Origin: Siphonodentalium dalli
Lineage: Eukaryota > Mollusca > Scaphopoda > Gadilida > Siphonodentaliidae
Length of the DNA stretch: 64,000 nt
NCBI GenBank assembly: GCA_032622095.1
Contig: CP136066.1
Span: 94,383,319 to 94,447,318 of the forward strand
Direction: 5' to 3'
In this document: positions 23,002-34,958 of the stretch, one piece after another
How positions within the stretch are numbered: the first letter of the stretch is position 1
How the letters are laid out: each line of letters starts with the position of its first letter
Translations under genes and position numbers: made by a program
Notes under the pieces: generated by a model
What the model was told of the DNA's origin: nothing
Database searches by the model: none
What the model saw: the letters and a program-made list of their open reading frames with translations, nothing else

Positions 23002-24529
23002 CAAGTTCGATCCACACTAAATATTGAGCGGACAATCAAACTATAAGAAGAATTTCAACCTATGTTTGGTCTGAAATTTCCAACTAATGGTGTGTCATGT
23101 AAAACAAGAGGATGCACCGCGGATGCTGGCTTACCCCAGCGATAGAGCATTGAAACATGAGCAGAGTGGAACCCAAATTTAAAACTAGAACGCAAAATCC
23201 GGAAAATCCTAATGAACACTCCGTTGAATGCCTTCATAGTAGTGAACATCCATACCAAATTAGATCTGACAACCGGTGTTTGTGAAATCTGCTCGGACGG
23301 TCAAAACCCCAACATTTCCAGGTAAACGATAAAAGATAAAAAATGAATAACCCTAGAACGGAAATTCAGGAACAAACTATTGAACACTCCGTTGAATGCC
23401 CTCATAGTAGTCGATCCGACAACGGGCGTTTGAGATATCTGCCGGACGGACGGACGGGTGGAATGGGCGGACGGATAAATGTCCGGACCGACGAGGTCAT
23501 GGTATAATAGACAAAGGAGAATAACCACCAGATTTAAACCAGAATATCACCAACAATTTCACTGAGATCATGTAAATGCTGGACGTTTCGACACTTGGAT
23601 TTGCGGTTCGGCAGCTGAACGTTTCGGCACCAGATTTTTCGGCACTTCGGACGTTTCAGCACGTGGTAATTTTCGGAACGAAACTATCAGTGATGACTAG
23701 ATATGGTTTTATTTCCATTCGTCATTTCAATGAAATTTGATAAAACATGTCAGGAAGCTCCAGTATTGGAAGGGTTAACAAGTTCGATCCACACTAAATA
23801 TTGAGCCGGACAATCAAACTATAAGAAGAATTTCAACCTATGTTTGGTCTGAAATTTCCAACTAATGGTGTGTCATGTAAAACAAGAGGATGCACCGCGG
23901 ATGCTGGCTTACCCCAGCGATAGAGCATTGAAACATGAGCAGAGTGGAACCCAAATTTAAAACTAGAACGCAAAATCCGGAAAATCCTAATGAACACTCC
24001 GTTGAATGCCTTCATAGTAGTGAACATCCATACCAAATTAGATCTGACAACCGGTGTTTGTGATATCTGCTCGGACGGACAAAACCCCAACATTTCCAGA
24101 TAAACGATAAAAGATAAAAGATGAATAACTCTAGAACGGAAATTCAGGAAAAAACAATTGAACACTCCGTTGAATGCCCCCATTGTGGTCGATCCGACAA
24201 CGGGCGATTGAGATATCTGCCGGACGGACGGACGGATGGAATGTCCGGACTGACGAGGTCAGTGTAGAATAGACAAAGGAGAATAACCACCAGATTGAAA
24301 CCCGAATATCACCAACAATTTCACTGAGATCATGTGAATGCTGGATGTTTCGGCACCTGGACGTTTCGACACTTGGGTTTGCGGTTCGGCAGCTGGACAT
24401 TTCGGCGCCAGATTTTTCGGCACTTCGGACGTTTCGGCACGTGGTAATTTTCGGAACGAAACTATCAGTGATGACTAGATATGGTTTTATTTACATTCGT
24501 CATTTCAATGAAATTTGATAAAACATGTC
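22974..24529. repeat. 777-bp tandem duplication, two copies
   Basis: Copy 1 (22974-23750) and copy 2 (23751 to about 24529) are highly similar from CAGGAAGCTCCAGTATTGG to TTTGATAAAACATGTCA. The duplicated unit begins inside the terminal segment of the TTAA MITE, so the MITE end was duplicated without its body. The unit holds GGACGTTTCGGCAC-type short repeats and GGACGGACGGACGG runs. The ORFs in it occur twice for the same reason and show no domain. Confidence 0.85.
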
Positions 24530-24867
24530 AAATAGTGGATCTGATACTCAGAGCATTGACCAATAAAGAGCGTTCCTTGTTGAGTCTAAATTTCCTGAGT
24601 AATACAGACAGATGGAGAGGTCTATTCCCGGCTGAGCATTTCTCTTCTTTCGTAGATTGAAAGCACAATTTTACGTATGTTGTATTGTTTAAAGCTCCAT
24701 GGTGGTTTGAATAATGAAATTATACAATAGGGAGGTTTATTTTAAAAAGTATTTACATAGCCGTCTGTGTTACGCTAATTCCTTATCGGTGATAGATCAA
24801 CAGTTATCAATTGGGTCACCCGTTTCATACCCTGATAACACATGCAGACCGTAACACGAACACGACG

Positions 24868-25930
24868 TCACAACGTGTTTTTTTTTAGGGATTTGGGATT
24901 AAACCCGGGAGGTTTTGAAAGGGCAGTATGCCCTTTCCTACAACCCACTTTGGTATTTATAAAAAATACATGATATGAATGAACATAAGCATGAAATGGT
25001 GAGCCTGGATGAATATGATCTAACTTTTTTTTTTTACTTTGATTTCTTTCTTTTTTCATCGAGGTGCATCTTCTTTTGTTGTTGTTGTTGGTGGTGGTGG
25101 TGGTGGTGGCGATGACGCTCTAGCCGCATCGTGTCTAGCCACATCTTCTTGGCATGCCGCTATGGTCTCGAGTACCCTTCTGACGATATCTGCCTGCTCG
25201 GCCTCTGAGTTGGAGCAGGTGTTGTTGTTGTTGTTGGTGCTGCTGGTCGTGGTGGAGATGGATGACTCCGGGCAGATGACTTCCGGAGTCATCGGGTTGA
25301 ATGATGATTCAATCTCCATCCCGGCATCAGCAGCAGCTGGCTGGATCTCATCAGTCAGCATTCCAGTGGGGAGGGGTGGTATGGGCGTGTCTCAGACCTC
25401 TCCCGAGCTGGACACCGGTATCATCTTCGGTGGTGCGCAGGCGACCATCAGTCTTCGCAGCCGAGAGGGAGGAGGCAGTCGGCCGATCCACAGCTGCCAT
25501 CTTCTTACTCCACTCAGGCCTCCGAGCTGCGTCGACGCGAAGAGGTCTTCTCCCTCCTCGTCCCTGCTCCGGTGATGACATTCTTGCCGACGGTCTTGAG
25601 CCCCTGGTGTTGTCCAGCTGCTGCAGTCCTGTACACCACGGATAGAGTCACGAAGCCCCCTTTAGCATGGTGAAGATTCCAGCTTAAGGTGTCCACAACG
25701 CAAAGTCTACCCAAGGCCGCTAACAAAGCCGATGGGATTAATTCCATAACCCCCCTGCCAAAGTGCCAAGTCAGTAAACAACTCACCGCACACCTGTCGC
25801 TCGGGCGATTGTCCCCGAAGGGAAGACCACACGACTCACAAGCGACAGACCAGTCAATTGCAACATCGACAGAACGCACTATACGCCCTGCCCGCTCAAC
25901 AATCAAGTGGGGAATGGATCTATGAGTCAC
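24868..25930 (-). pseudogene. possible retroelement ORF1 remnant
   Basis: Minus-strand reading frames (for example 25056-25361, 101 codons) encode a low-complexity segment with Ser/Thr and Asn runs, a short charged stretch (AEQADIVRRVLETI) and a Pro run. The 3' part at 24885-24960 shares the AAAGTGGGTTGTAGGA and CCCGGG words with 12173-12240, just upstream of a LINE endonuclease. A diverged relative lies at 62740-63200 on the same strand. Together these suggest the ORF1/5' region of a non-LTR element. No RNA-binding domain could be recognised, so the assignment is tentative. Confidence 0.35.
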
Positions 25931-26212
25931 AACGTGTTGGCCTAATCTGGTCTATATATGATCAATAAAAGCGGTCAGCAGAATAATTGGGCGTGCTTTT
26001 CAAAGTTCGACCGAATTGCATTTGAAGCCAGTGATTTATATCCATCATGTTATCTTTGCTAAGTGCTTGTAATTCTTGTATTAGGCTGACTTAATGTGCT
26101 GCGTGGGTTTGTCTCAAATTTTCGGCAGATTTTGTGAAAATAGATAAGAATACACTCAGCTTTTTTATGGGAATAATATCAATAAATCATCAAAAAGCTA
26201 TATAAATATAAG

Positions 26213-26366
26213 AAATGAATGTAGTGGGAGTATGTGTTACTAGGGGGATACGGTGCTGTGGTCTTTGGGGCACATTTAGTGAGAACCGCTTCGCGGTTCA
26301 CACAATATGCCCCAACGACCACAGTACCGCGTATCCCCAATATCACATAATCCCACTATATTCATT
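26213..26366. repeat. long palindrome with a GC-palindromic centre
   Basis: AATGAATGTAGTGGGA, GGGGGATACGGTGCTGTGGT and TTGGGGCA pair with the downstream inverse. The centre GAACCGCTTCGCGGTTC is itself a hairpin. Confidence 0.8.
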
Positions 26367-26812
26367 TTTTAAATATCTAACGTCGCCTGTCAAGCAATAT
26401 AAAACAATACTATTTAGCACGGTGTGTTGAGCAAAGGTATAACAACTATTGTATGTTGATAAACTCCCCATAACGTTTTTTGTTCTTCAAAATAAGTCGG
26501 GTTATAAAATAAACTTTGTAGATTTTAATTTTGATCATTGAGTCAAACAACTTTGCTAATATATAGCACCGCAATCGAGTATCACCCGCAAAGTTGGCCT
26601 TCCTCATAGGTTCATATTATTCACGTCATGCTGCCTCATGAGCATACTATAAAGATACTTCAAACATTAATTACCCTGCAGGGAGCCCCACACATATATA
26701 GAAGCATATAGAAGAGTGTCGTCTGCTCATTTGTCTGGGGCTCTGTATGGGTGAAATTATAAAATTGTTAAAGAATACAAGAAAACATTATTAAATTTGT
26801 AAAAAATTGTTA

Positions 26813-26886
26813 GGCCAATGCATTCTCTTATATATGCGAGGCGACCTATGGTCGACTCGCATATATAAGAGAATGCATTGGCACAG
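26813..26886. repeat. solitary hairpin cassette of the TTAA MITE family
   Basis: One copy of the CCAATGCATTCTCTTATATA palindrome with the GAGGCGACCTATGGTCGACTC centre, nearly identical to those in 521-866 and 5248-5630, followed by the CACAGGGT word. No TTAA termini were recognised. Confidence 0.75.
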
Positions 26887-27035
26887 GGTAAAAAACACGA
26901 CCTGTACGATGACTGACACACATATATATAAAGAAATAAAATTTGGTAAAGACGCCATAACGCTGCAATAAATTACTGGACGAAACCGTTCCATGTGAAT
27001 ATCCCTTCCCTGTGGAATACTATATATATTAGGGC

Positions 27036-27190
27036 CACTTCCTAATGGCGATTCTGGCGCGCGCCGTAAGCGACCAAATATGCGCGAACCGAAAGTGACA
27101 AGCGCCAGAAACGACAAAATGTGCGACATTATGGCTCATACTAAATGACATTTCGTCGGCTGTATTCAAAGACCTCGTAAAATTTTACCG
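27036..27190. repeat. GC-rich inverted-repeat fragment related to 35838-36240
   Basis: GGCGCGCGCCGTAAGCGAC, CGAAAGTGACAAGCGCC and TTCGTCGGCTGTATTCAAAG also occur, rearranged and inverted, at 35999-36240. It is probably an end fragment of a non-autonomous element. Confidence 0.5.
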
Positions 27191-27307
27191 CCCAAATAAA
27201 ATTTTACAGGAGAGACAAAAAACTTATTATCGCACTTCACAGAACTTGATCGGGGAAGTTGTTGAACATGTAGACGTACTACCATTCAATGGGTACTTAT
27301 TATAAAT

Positions 27308-27851
27308 TCACATGTTCTTTACAGTTATAAATGAGGAGAAAACATGCGTTTTTTCTCCAAACGATTTTTCTGAATTAGTTAGGCGGCATTTTTTACGACA
27401 TTTTATTTTTGATGCGAGGTCTCTGAGAGGACACTTTACGTCTGGGCTTCGATGCGAGGTTATGCAATCGTTATCACTAAAGTAATTAAATCTACCCCCA
27501 ATGTTTAAGTTTTCAGCTACTAAGTGTGTATTATCACTTTGTAAGTTTTGTCGTGATGAGCCGTGTCGTTGACACGGGAGGATGGTTGAGGTGTCATACT
27601 CATCCGACATGATTTACAAGATCAGCAGGGGGGTCAGGCGCACGGTTGGATGGGGTTGTGGCTGTCACGGAAACATAAATCCGTTGCTGCAGAGTGGTTT
27701 CGATAAATAAAGCGTAAAGGATGGTCATAATCCTCGAGTTTGTTGTTGCAAACCTGTTATCCCAGTAGACTCGAGCATACGAGTTGCCAAATTTTGGAAC
27801 ATGCGACGGGTGTATTTCGTCGTTGTTATTTGACGCAGTATAATAATCCAC
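27308..27851 (-). other. two overlapping minus-strand ORFs, unknown
   Basis: ORFs at 27600-27851 (83 codons) and 27308-27610 (100 codons) overlap by 11 bases in different frames. Composition is ordinary, with no repeats or membrane segments. No family was recognised, so this may be a remnant of a coding element or chance. Confidence 0.2.
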
Positions 27852-28079
27852 TAATGGACTGATAATCAGTAAAAAATAACACTAATTATTTTATTGGAGG
27901 CTAAAGTGCGTGGTGTGGTTATTATGCCTATATACAACCACTAAAGCTGAATTGATATAAACGTTCATTATATAGGGCACTCATGATCTCGAAACGTTGA
28001 CTGGGGTACACATAATCTCTAAGTCTCGATTCGTGCTAATCGGGCGAGATTCAGGGTACCAAATCGACGCACTTAAGAC

Positions 28080-29237
28080 CAGGAGCCACGTACCCAACGG
28101 GTGTCCTAAAACAACCAGCGAGTATCCCAAAACCACTCAATGGTTGTCCCAATCCAACCAATGAGTGTACCATACCATCCGGTGGGTTCACAAGCCATAC
28201 AACAAGTATCCAAAAACACCCAGGTTACGTGGTTTAAGTCACATACGTAGTTTTCCGAACCATCCAACAAGGCAGTGTTCCAAACTTCACACTTTGTGTC
28301 CAAAACCACAAACGAGTACCATATTCATACAGTGAGTGTGCCAAGCCACCCAACTTACTGTTAATATTCAACCAAATAGTGTCATAAAACATACAAAGCG
28401 TGTCCGAAACCACCCAATGAATGAATGTTTCAAACGTCCCAATGAGTGGCCCAGTCCACCCCATTAGTGTCTCAAACCATATAATGATTGCACAAACCAC
28501 CCATCGGGTGTTCCAAACCACGGTAGTGTCCCCAACCACCCAACGGGCGTTTTAATCCACACAATAAGTGTTCCGTACCATCCGATGAATACTTCAAACC
28601 ATAAAACGGGTGTCATAAACCACACTAATAGTATCCAAAAATAGCCAACGGCTGACCCAAACCACAATATGACTGTGCCAATCAAATGAGTGGTCCAAGC
28701 CACACAACGTGCGTCACAGATCATACAGGCATTTAGTGTCCCAAACCGTCTAACGGGTGTCTGAAACCACACAATGAGAATTCCACACTATCAAACGAAT
28801 GCATCAAACCACTCGTGTATTGTCCCAACCACCCATTGTGTCCTATAGTCCAGACAATAAGTGTCCTATTCCATCCAGTGAGTACACAAACCACCCAATC
28901 AGTGTCCTATACCATCCACCGAGAGTCCTAAACGACCCTGTGTGTGTCCCAAGTGTCCATTCGAGTGTCCCAAACGAACCAAGCAGTGTGCCAAACCACC
29001 CAGCGAGTGTCATAAGCTACCCAAATGAGTGTACCAACAACCCAGCTAGTGTTCGAAACAACACACCGAGTGTCTTAAACCACCCATGTGCTGTCTCAAA
29101 CCATCCAACGGATGTCACAAACTACCCGTCGGTGTCCCAAACCATCTTATATATCAGTGTCACAACTCACACAAAGAGTGGCTCAAACCACACAATGATC
29201 GAGTGTTTCAGTTCCTCTGGAGTTTCTAAGACCGACC
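28080..29237 (+). repeat. degenerate ~25-bp satellite, left part
   Basis: About 45 diverged units of roughly GTGTCCCAAACCACCCAACGAGT form the whole stretch. ORFs through it translate to repeated VPNHPxS words and are artefacts. The array is interrupted at 29245 by a LINE and resumes at 32728. Confidence 0.85.
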
Positions 29238-29249
29238 AACTATAGACTA

Positions 29250-30065
29250 TAGAAGCATTAGATATAAACTATCTCTAATTAATGACATTTTAAGCGAAAA
29301 TTTTGACGTTATTTGTTTTTCTGAAACTCACTTATGTGAATCTTATCCTTCAAGCGAGCTACGAATCCCTGCATACTCAGAGCTTATTCGGAAAGATAGG
29401 GACCAATATGGTGGGGGGATATGTATGTACATTTCTTCCAGTCTGTCCTTCAGACGTCGAGTGGACTTGGAAACCGACGATAGTATATGGATCTAAATTT
29501 TGTCTAAAAAACATGCTATTTAATTGGATTGTCATATAGATCTGAACAATTCGCCAGTCTAACCTAATGGGATGATCTTGAAAGCTCAATCGAAAAAGCT
29601 TTGGAAACCAACAAACCAATGGTAGTAGTAGGTGATTTTAATTCTAATATGCTACAAACAAACTCCAAGTTAACAGATATTAAGTCACGGAAACATCTCC
29701 GCAATTTGATTGTTAACCCAACCCGAGTAACCGCTAGCAGTCAGACTCTATTAGACCCAATACTAGTCCGCGATAATGTTGTTTGTCATGATGCTGATAC
29801 CATTGACTTGTCTATTTCTGACCACTTTGGGGTTTATGCAGTTTTATCATTTGATTTTGAATTAAATACTTTATTCAAGCGAACCGTTTGGAATTATAAA
29901 AAGGCCAATTTTGATAAGGCTCGTAGTTTGATACAGGCCGTCGAGTGGCGCGACTTATTGTACCCACTCTCAATTGCTGATGCTGTTAAAACTTTCACAG
30001 AAATGTTCTTGGATATAATTAAAAAAAAACTACTCCAACCAGTTAGGTGTCAATCAGACCTAATG
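29250..30065 (+). pseudogene. LINE endonuclease domain, frameshifted
   Basis: Reading across frame changes near 29510-29570, the translation shows the opening SIRYKLSLINDILSENF block, DVICFSETHL (catalytic Glu), a YGGGICMYI block, VVVGDFNSNM (Asp/Asn) and ISDHFGVYAVL (catalytic SDH). This is the apurinic endonuclease-like domain that nicks target DNA for LINE integration. The first ~10-15 residues are missing through 5' truncation, and an in-frame TAA follows near 29493. The frame is lost again near 30060, where the reverse-transcriptase frame begins. Confidence 0.75.
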
Positions 30066-32035
30066 ATAACATATGGTTTAACTCTGATATAAGAAGAGAG
30101 TTACGTCGTAGAGATCGAGCCAGGAGAACTTTTATTAAAAGTCAGAAATGTTCAGATCTTGATAACTTTAAGATAATTAGAAACAAAGTTAACAACATGA
30201 TAAAATACGCAAAGAGTTCATTTGAATCAAACCTACAAAACAATATTGAAAGGACCAACTCTCCGAAGTTTTTCTGGAAAGTAGCCAGCAACTTGATGGG
30301 GAAAAACAAATATTCTACTATTCCTCCCCTATATGATAAAGATAACAACCCCAACACGAATCAAGCACCCGTTATAATTAATGATACAAATAAAGCCAAC
30401 CTAATTAATGATACTTTCATAAATAATGGGAAAATCGACAACGAACTTTACTGTTTCCCTGATTTTGATACACAATGTGACAGTACCATATCATCGGTGA
30501 CTATTGATAAAAACAACATTCTCCGCGAAATCAGGTCTCTCAAGATTAATAAAGCCCATGGTCACGATGGAATAAGCGCCAGAATGCTGAAGGAGACTGC
30601 TGATGCCATTGTGGAACCTCTTTATATAATTTACAAAAAATCGATGGATACTTGCATATTCCCCATGACATGGAAACAAGCAAATGTCATTCCAATTTTC
30701 AAAAAAGGTGATCCTGCTGATCCAGGTAATTACCGCCCAATATCCCTTTTTTGTTGTGTTGGAAAAATACTTGAAAAATTAGTCTTGAAAACTTTAACCC
30801 AACATTTTGAAACCAATCAGCTGATATATAAACATCAATCAGGCTTCCTTCCTGGACATAGCACTACATTCTCGTTACTAGAGTTACACCATGACATATG
30901 CCGATCCCTCGAAGGACATTTGCATACCTGTGCTGTATTTTGTGATGTTTCTAAAGCATTCGAGAGAGTGTGGCACAGAGGACTACTTCTCAAACTTAGG
31001 AAGTATGGGGTTACCGGCGATCTTTTAATTTGGCACAAGAGCTATTTAATGGACAGAGAGCAAAGGGTAATTTTGAATAACACTGCATCCCCTTTCAGAA
31101 CACTTTCAGCTGCAGTCCCCCAGGGCTCAGTAATCGGACCTTTTTTGTTCCTTATATATGTTAATGATATTCATCAAGATTTAGAATACCTGACTAGACT
31201 CTATGCTGATGATATATGCATCACCACAGCGGAAACTGATCCGACCCTTCTTGTTACTAAAGTCACTGCACAATGACATGGACAAACTCACCGATTGGTC
31301 CAAAAAATGGCTTGTCAATTTCAATCCCACCAAAATTACCCTGATAAGATTTCAAGCATCTCCCCAAAAAGACTCCCCAACATTGCCCCACTCATTTTTG
31401 GTGGCACCCAACTCGAGGAAACGGATTCACAAAAACACCTAGGTTTAAATTTTCAATCCAACTTAGGGTGGGACATTAAAATAAATGATATAGTAACTCG
31501 TGTTTCTGGTCGATTATCCATGCTTAGGAAAATAAAATATAAACTTAGTCGCAAATCCTTAAATCTAATGTACACATCTTACATTCTTCCTCTTATGGAA
31601 TATGGAGATATTATCTGGGACTGTGCTCCCGACTCCCTTCAAAATACGCTAGACAAATTACACATAGATGCGGCTCGAATTGTATCGGGCTTAACTCGCT
31701 CGTGTGCCATACATAAATTATTTACAGAATTGGGTTGGCAATCACTGCAAGAGCGAAGAAAATTTCATAAATTTAAAATGTTCAGCCGAATCCAAGCTGG
31801 AAATGCCCCGAAATATTTGACTGAGATATTACCTGCGCGCTACGGGGACAACACAAATTATCCTTCCAGATATCCCTACCGATTTAACTCTTTATCTAGA
31901 AAGGCTGAATATTATAATAAATCGTTCTTTCCTTCAATGATTATCCAGTGGAACAAATTCCTAGATGACCTCACGAAGAGTGACGATAAAGGCAATAGGA
32001 AGAAAATAAATAAAGATAATATAGAGAAAAAATAG
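30047..32035 (+). pseudogene. LINE reverse transcriptase, frameshifted
   Basis: A 409-codon frame (to 31276) carries the RT blocks: KINKAHGHDGISARMLK, QANVIPIFKKGDPADPGNYR, HQSGFLPGHST, FCDVSKAFERVWH (catalytic Asp), AAVPQGSVIGPFLFLIYVND, and LYADDICI with the YADD pair. It then shifts frame near 31255 (LHNDMDKLTDWSKKW) and again near 31370 into the frame running to 32035, with the thumb and C-terminal region (GYGDIIWD-like, 'ELGWQSLQERRKFHKF'). The enzyme copies LINE RNA at the nicked target. All core motifs survive; only single-base indels break it. Confidence 0.8.
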
Positions 32036-32067
32036 CTGCTATGTTTCTTGTATTGAAACCGCCCCTT

Positions 32068-32404
32068 CTACCTAGTTGGAAGCCGAGAGAGGAACATACT
32101 ACACGCTAAACTGCGAAACAACTGTAGAAATCTTAATTTTGATAAACATATCAATCATATTGCCGATTCGCTGAAATGTTGTTGTGGTGCGCCAGAAGAA
32201 ACAGCATATCACTTTTTCTTCGAATGTCCTTACTTTATTTATGAAAGATTAAAACTTTTAGATAGTATATCTAAACTGGGCATACTACACTTGACCATTG
32301 GGAATATACTTTTCGGCTCCTCCCATGAGACTGAGCAAATAAATTGCAAGTTATTCATTTTTGCTCAAAAGTATATTATAGAAACACAACGATTTAATGA
32401 TTAA
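32068..32404 (+). pseudogene. LINE C-terminal Cys/His segment
   Basis: A third frame continues the LINE protein: GSRERNILHAKLR, then CCCGAPEETAYHFFFECPYF (Cys-Cys-His-Cys pattern), then ER and a terminal FND before TAA/TAG. This 'C-C...ET.HF...CP' segment is common at the C-terminus of invertebrate LINE ORF2 proteins and is probably a zinc-binding RNA contact. It is separated from the RT frame by a frameshift near 32035-32065. Confidence 0.65.
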
Positions 32405-32727
32405 TAGTATACCAAACCTAGCGAACGGAAATAGTAATATATAAATTAGGAAACAAAATATCACATCATCGATCGAAGGCCCACAACCACACCCCCATTC
32501 TGACGCAAACAGTACACTTTGACATCTTAACGTGTATCCCCACTTTATTATAATCAAACAAGTGTTGTTTGTATACCTTTGTATTATATGTATTGCAGAC
32601 AGGAAGCCTAACTCTTTTTGTTAAGTGTCAATTGTTTGTTGGAAAGGGGCGTCAATAAGTTAGCAATAACTTGTGCCCCAATCCAGCTAGCTATTTTTGC
32701 TAATAAAATATGTTTAAACTAACTATA

Positions 32728-33325
32728 TACTAGTGTCTGAAACCATCCGGCGTTTAAAGCGATATAATGAGTACCCTAACCATACTAGTGTACAAAGCTA
32801 TCCATCGAGGATACCAAATGATCAACCGACTGTCCCAAACTATCAAATGAGTTCCCTAAACCACACAACGAGTATCTCGTGGTTTTGTAAACTCGTTAGA
32901 TGGTTTAGAAGTCTTGGCAGATTGCATGGGACACTCATTGGATGGTTTGGAGCGCTAACTATACGGTTTGAGTCTCTAATCTGATGGTTTTATACAATCA
33001 TGGTGGTTTTAGTTATTCGTTATGTGTCTTTAGTATTCCTTGGTTGATTTTGGTATACTCATTGGTTGGTTTGGGGCACCCGGCCTGTGGTTTTGGGACA
33101 CCCGTTTGAAGGGTTGTTACACTAGTTGGATGGCTGGGACACACTTTTGTGGTTTGGGATAGCAGTTGGATACATATTTAGACACTAGTTGGGTAGTTTG
33201 TCAATTGGGACATCCGCTGTTTGGCATAGAACACTCGTTGTATGATTTGATACACCTGTTGGATGGATAGATTGGACACTCATTGGCTGGTTGGTAGCAC
33301 TCGTTATATGGTTTTGGACTCGGTC
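32728..33325. repeat. degenerate ~25-bp satellite, right part, with orientation switch
   Basis: The unit continues in the same orientation as 28080-29237 up to about 32880, then appears as its reverse complement (GTTTGGGACACTCATTGGAT-like) to about 33325. The satellite is therefore inverted around a point near 32880. Confidence 0.75.
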
Positions 33326-34190
33326 GGAATCGAGTATTTCATTTGGGAATAGCTTTCGTATAAATGGACACGAACTGCATCATCTGCATGGTGACATTTA
33401 GTGTAAACTGCACAATTTTGATACTTTTGTCGCCATTTTGTCCACTATTTTGGATAGAGGTGGCTTCATTTCTACTCAAATAGACACCGTGGTCCATATC
33501 TGACATGTACTTAGAACTATACGTGTGCTGTATTCGGAACATTAAAGTAAAGATTGATAATTTGTTTAGCAATTTAGTACAGCTACGAAGTTCGAATTTC
33601 GATTTTGAGGGACACACAATGGCCAAATCCTCGTAATATTGCCCACAATACTCGGATTTGGATTGGACATCATATCTGGTGGCGCGACTGGTCATTTAAT
33701 GCAATAGGTTTATAGATAGGTATAATATAGGTATAAATAGACAAATTCTGATTAAATTAAAAAAAAAATCCCAATTTTACTACAATAGGATTTTGACCGC
33801 CATTTTTTATTTTTACAATCGAATTTCACACGAAGTGACAGATATACGAGACGTATATCTGTCACATCGTGTGAACTTCGGATGTAAAAACCAATACGTC
33901 ATTGTAACAAAAGTATTAAGTTGTATTACATGTTTTCTAACATATTTGTAACTTAAGATGAGATCGAAATTAATGGGGTATATCCCCGGTCCCCGGAAAT
34001 AGCGGTCATCTTGGTCCATCGCCATCTTTTCTGGTATCTACATATCCGCTTTTGTTTCGTGTTAAAATCGAACAGTTTAAAAAGACATAGCGAACAACAA
34101 TTGTGTAAAGTTTAATCAACGATGCACGATGGTCAAGTTAGTTTCCGGGCTTTAAAGGTTATGTGTTGGACCTGGCTCGAATCGCATAGA
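33326..34190. other. non-coding stretch with one palindrome
   Basis: No gene was recognised. A palindrome at 33810-33890 pairs CACACGA-GTGACAGATATACG with CGTATATCTGTCACATCGTGTG around a 2-base centre. Confidence 0.55.
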
Positions 34191-34890
34191 ATGAGGGCGT
34201 ATTGGTAATGGCCCAGTAATGCATTCACGACATTTCAAGTGTTAAACTCAGATTTCCATAAAACAATGATTTATATAGCACTGGAACGAATTTGAATAGC
34301 TAGTTGTATATTTCTCGACGACAACAGTATGGGCAGCGCCTACCAGTTTTTCTCCTTCGGGGGTGAGGATTAGCATTCCGGCTATTACTCGGGAGAAGTA
34401 TCCATAAATGCGCCATCGCAATATATTCGCTGGTTGTACGTAATATTGATTTTTCTAATGATATGTAATACTACCCGATCTACAGTATAATGTTCTTTCA
34501 AACATAGTTGAAATGGGAACATTTCTTCGAATTGTCACGAATGAGGGCGTATTGGTAATGGCCCAGTAATGTATTCACGAAATTTCAAGTGTTAAACTCA
34601 GATATCCATAAAACAATGATTTATATAGCACTGGAACGAATTTGAATAGCTAGTTGTATATTTCTCAACGAATGTCTCGGTCTATATATCGACGACAACA
34701 GTATGGACAGCGCCTGCCAGTTTTTCTCCTTTGGGGGTGAGGATTAGCATTCCGGCTATTACTCGGGAACATCGATAAATGCGCCATCGCAATATATTCG
34801 CTGGTTGTATACGTAATATTGGTCTTTCTAATGATATACTATACTACCCGATCTACAGTATAGTGTTCTTTCAAACATAGTTGAAATGGG
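34191..34890. repeat. 350-bp tandem duplication, two copies
   Basis: ATGAGGGCGTATTGGTAATG begins both copies (34191 and 34541). The second contains a short insertion (about 34670-34690) and small changes. No coding potential was seen. Confidence 0.8.
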
Positions 34891-34958
34891 AACATTTCTT
34901 CGAATTGTCACGAAAAACATTTTGCAGTCGTCACGATGTCATTACAGCTTAGAGAAAT

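Larger units (their letters stand above)
29245..32720 (+). mobile_element. 5'-truncated non-LTR retrotransposon (LINE)
   Basis: Encodes endonuclease, reverse transcriptase and a C-terminal Cys/His segment in that order. It is flanked by a 7-bp direct repeat AACTATA (29238-29244 and 32721-32727) and inserted in the ~25-bp satellite. The 5' end starts a few codons into the endonuclease, as expected for incomplete target-primed reverse transcription. There is no poly-A tail; the 3' end reads GCTAATAAAATATGTTTAAACT. The architecture fits CR1/L2/Jockey-like clades; the exact clade was not determined. Confidence 0.8.

Noticed and set aside
22974-24183. Paired minus-strand ORFs (67 and 116 codons) as a duplicated gene
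   Set aside because: They are identical because the 777-bp unit is duplicated; no domain or start context supports a gene.
24880-24960. tRNA-derived SINE, from the GGGTTTAATCCC word resembling a B box
   Set aside because: No A box at the right spacing and no cloverleaf; the match is to a retroelement segment at 12173-12240.
25039-25575. 178-codon + strand ORF with Gly, Leu and Val runs
   Set aside because: Antisense of trinucleotide-rich sequence; the minus strand gives the more protein-like reading.
28799-29245. 148-codon ORF rich in VPNHP words
   Set aside because: Translation of the degenerate ~25-bp satellite.
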